A stretch of DNA of 13,438 nt from Candidatus Uhrbacteria bacterium RIFOXYB12_FULL_58_10. GTDB lineage: Bacteria; Patescibacteriota; Patescibacteriia; UBA9934; GWF2-40-263. Positions 12,972-13,438 of this stretch are shown piece after piece; the stretch's first letter is position 1; the number at the start of each line of letters is the position of its first letter. Made by a program: the position numbers and the translations under genes. Below the pieces are notes generated by a model. It was given only the letters and a program-made list of their open reading frames with translations. It was not told the origin of the DNA and did no database searches. Where the stretch lies: positions 1 to 13,438 of the forward strand of contig CALRGL010000021.1 of NCBI GenBank assembly GCA_943357275.1, given 5' to 3'.

Positions 12972-13438
12972 GTTCGTAGACATTGCTGATTTCGCGATTT
13001 TCTTTGAAGCCCTGGATAGAACTTGCATATTGTTGTGCAAGTTTTTTGTTTTCGTTCAATAAGAACTGATATTCTTTGCTTGTTCCATGTTCAGTTTTCA
13101 TGGCTTGCAAAATAGCATGTCGTCGAATGAATTGATCGTATCGTGCTGTTTCTGCAGCAGAAATCTTCTCACCATCTCCCGGGACATAGGTTGCTGCATA
13201 GGTTCTTGCAGCCGCATCGATTTGTTCTCGAGTAAGACCAATTTCACCTTCAATGCGAGTTCTGGTGATTTCTTTGATTTTAAGGGATTGATCGTCAACT
13301 CCTTTTACTGTGCCGTCTAAGTTGTGTTCGAATTTCATGTTACCACTTTGAACATGAATGCTAGTAAATTGTTCCAAAGGAGCAGAGACTTGAGCTTCGA
13401 TGATTCGCATACTTTCCGCTGTGGTAGAACCTGGATGT
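12964..13438 (-). CDS. Hypothetical protein, possibly 5'-truncated at the window edge
   Basis: The frame is open to the right edge without a stop. An ATG at 13410 would give 148 aa, but the nine codons before it (HPGSTTAES) look equally coding and no clear Shine-Dalgarno precedes the ATG, so the true start may be outside. The protein is soluble, with no Cys, signal peptide or membrane span seen. A first part of alternating strands (QFTSIHVQSGNMKFEHNLDGTVKGV) is followed by charged helices (TREQIDAAARTYAATY, then EYQFLLNENKKLAQQYASSIQG). No family is recognised. Its 3' end overlaps the reductase gene tail to tail by 8 nt, with no terminator between them. Confidence 0.65.
   Translation of the reverse strand, partial: HPGSTTAESMRIIEAQVSAPLEQFTSIHVQSGNMKFEHNLDGTVKGVDDQSLKIKEITRTRIEGEIGLTREQIDAAARTYAATYVPGDGEKISAAETARYDQFIRRHAILQAMKTEHGTSKEYQFLLNENKKLAQQYASSIQGFKENREISNVYELK

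Noticed and set aside
1..13438. Alternative genetic code (UGA as Gly or Trp)
   Set aside because: TGA terminates miaB and thyA at family-appropriate lengths, and no gene needs readthrough of an internal TGA.

Overview
The window reads as chromosomal DNA of a small-genome bacterium, most likely a member of the Patescibacteria/Candidate Phyla Radiation (an inference from gene style, not a search result). Housekeeping genes of translation, tRNA modification and dTTP supply are tightly packed with overlapping or abutting ends. They sit between lineage-specific proteins with no recognisable family, including a 726-residue coiled-coil protein. The genetic code looks standard: TGA is a genuine stop for miaB and thyA, and no reading frame needs a recoded TGA. 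No tRNA, rRNA, CRISPR array, transposase or prophage gene was seen.

Layout from left to right. (1) The 3' two thirds of thrS (plus) ends at a 14-bp perfect-stem bidirectional terminator shared with a convergent coiled-coil gene (minus). (2) From a divergent intergenic region runs an orphan 160-aa gene (plus), then its terminator, a REP-like GTAG hairpin, and a miaB-miaA operon (plus; 4-nt ATGA overlap) for the ms2i6A modification of tRNA position 37. (3) A two-gene minus-strand unit at 6366-7109 encodes small unknown proteins. It has its own near-consensus promoter, a hairpin at the 5' end of its leader, a strong Shine-Dalgarno, C-ending codon preference and a strong terminator, so it is probably highly expressed. 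(4) A five-gene minus-strand operon at 11570-7199 reads dut, a thymidylate-kinase-like gene, two paralogous multi-pass membrane proteins, and gatB, with gaps of only 12, 1, 6 and 12 nt. (5) Divergently, on the plus strand, a ThyA-family gene overlaps a dihydrofolate-reductase-like gene by ATGA. A further unknown gene (minus) runs off the right edge and overlaps the reductase gene tail to tail by 8 nt.

How the genes work together: dut, the tmk-like gene, the thyA homologue and the reductase form a divergent dTTP-supply cluster. It is driven by two promoters whose -35 elements overlap. The most notable observation is that the ThyA homologue carries Asp (residue 180) where thymidylate synthases have the Asn that reads the uracil ring, within an RSND...ND pattern like that of phage dCMP hydroxymethylase. 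It may therefore act on dCMP rather than, or as well as, dUMP. A second theme is that four genes (miaB, gatB, dut, thyA) have a -10-like hexamer ending only 8-9 nt before the ATG, which suggests leaderless or near-leaderless transcripts. Other genes in the same window carry classical Shine-Dalgarno sites.
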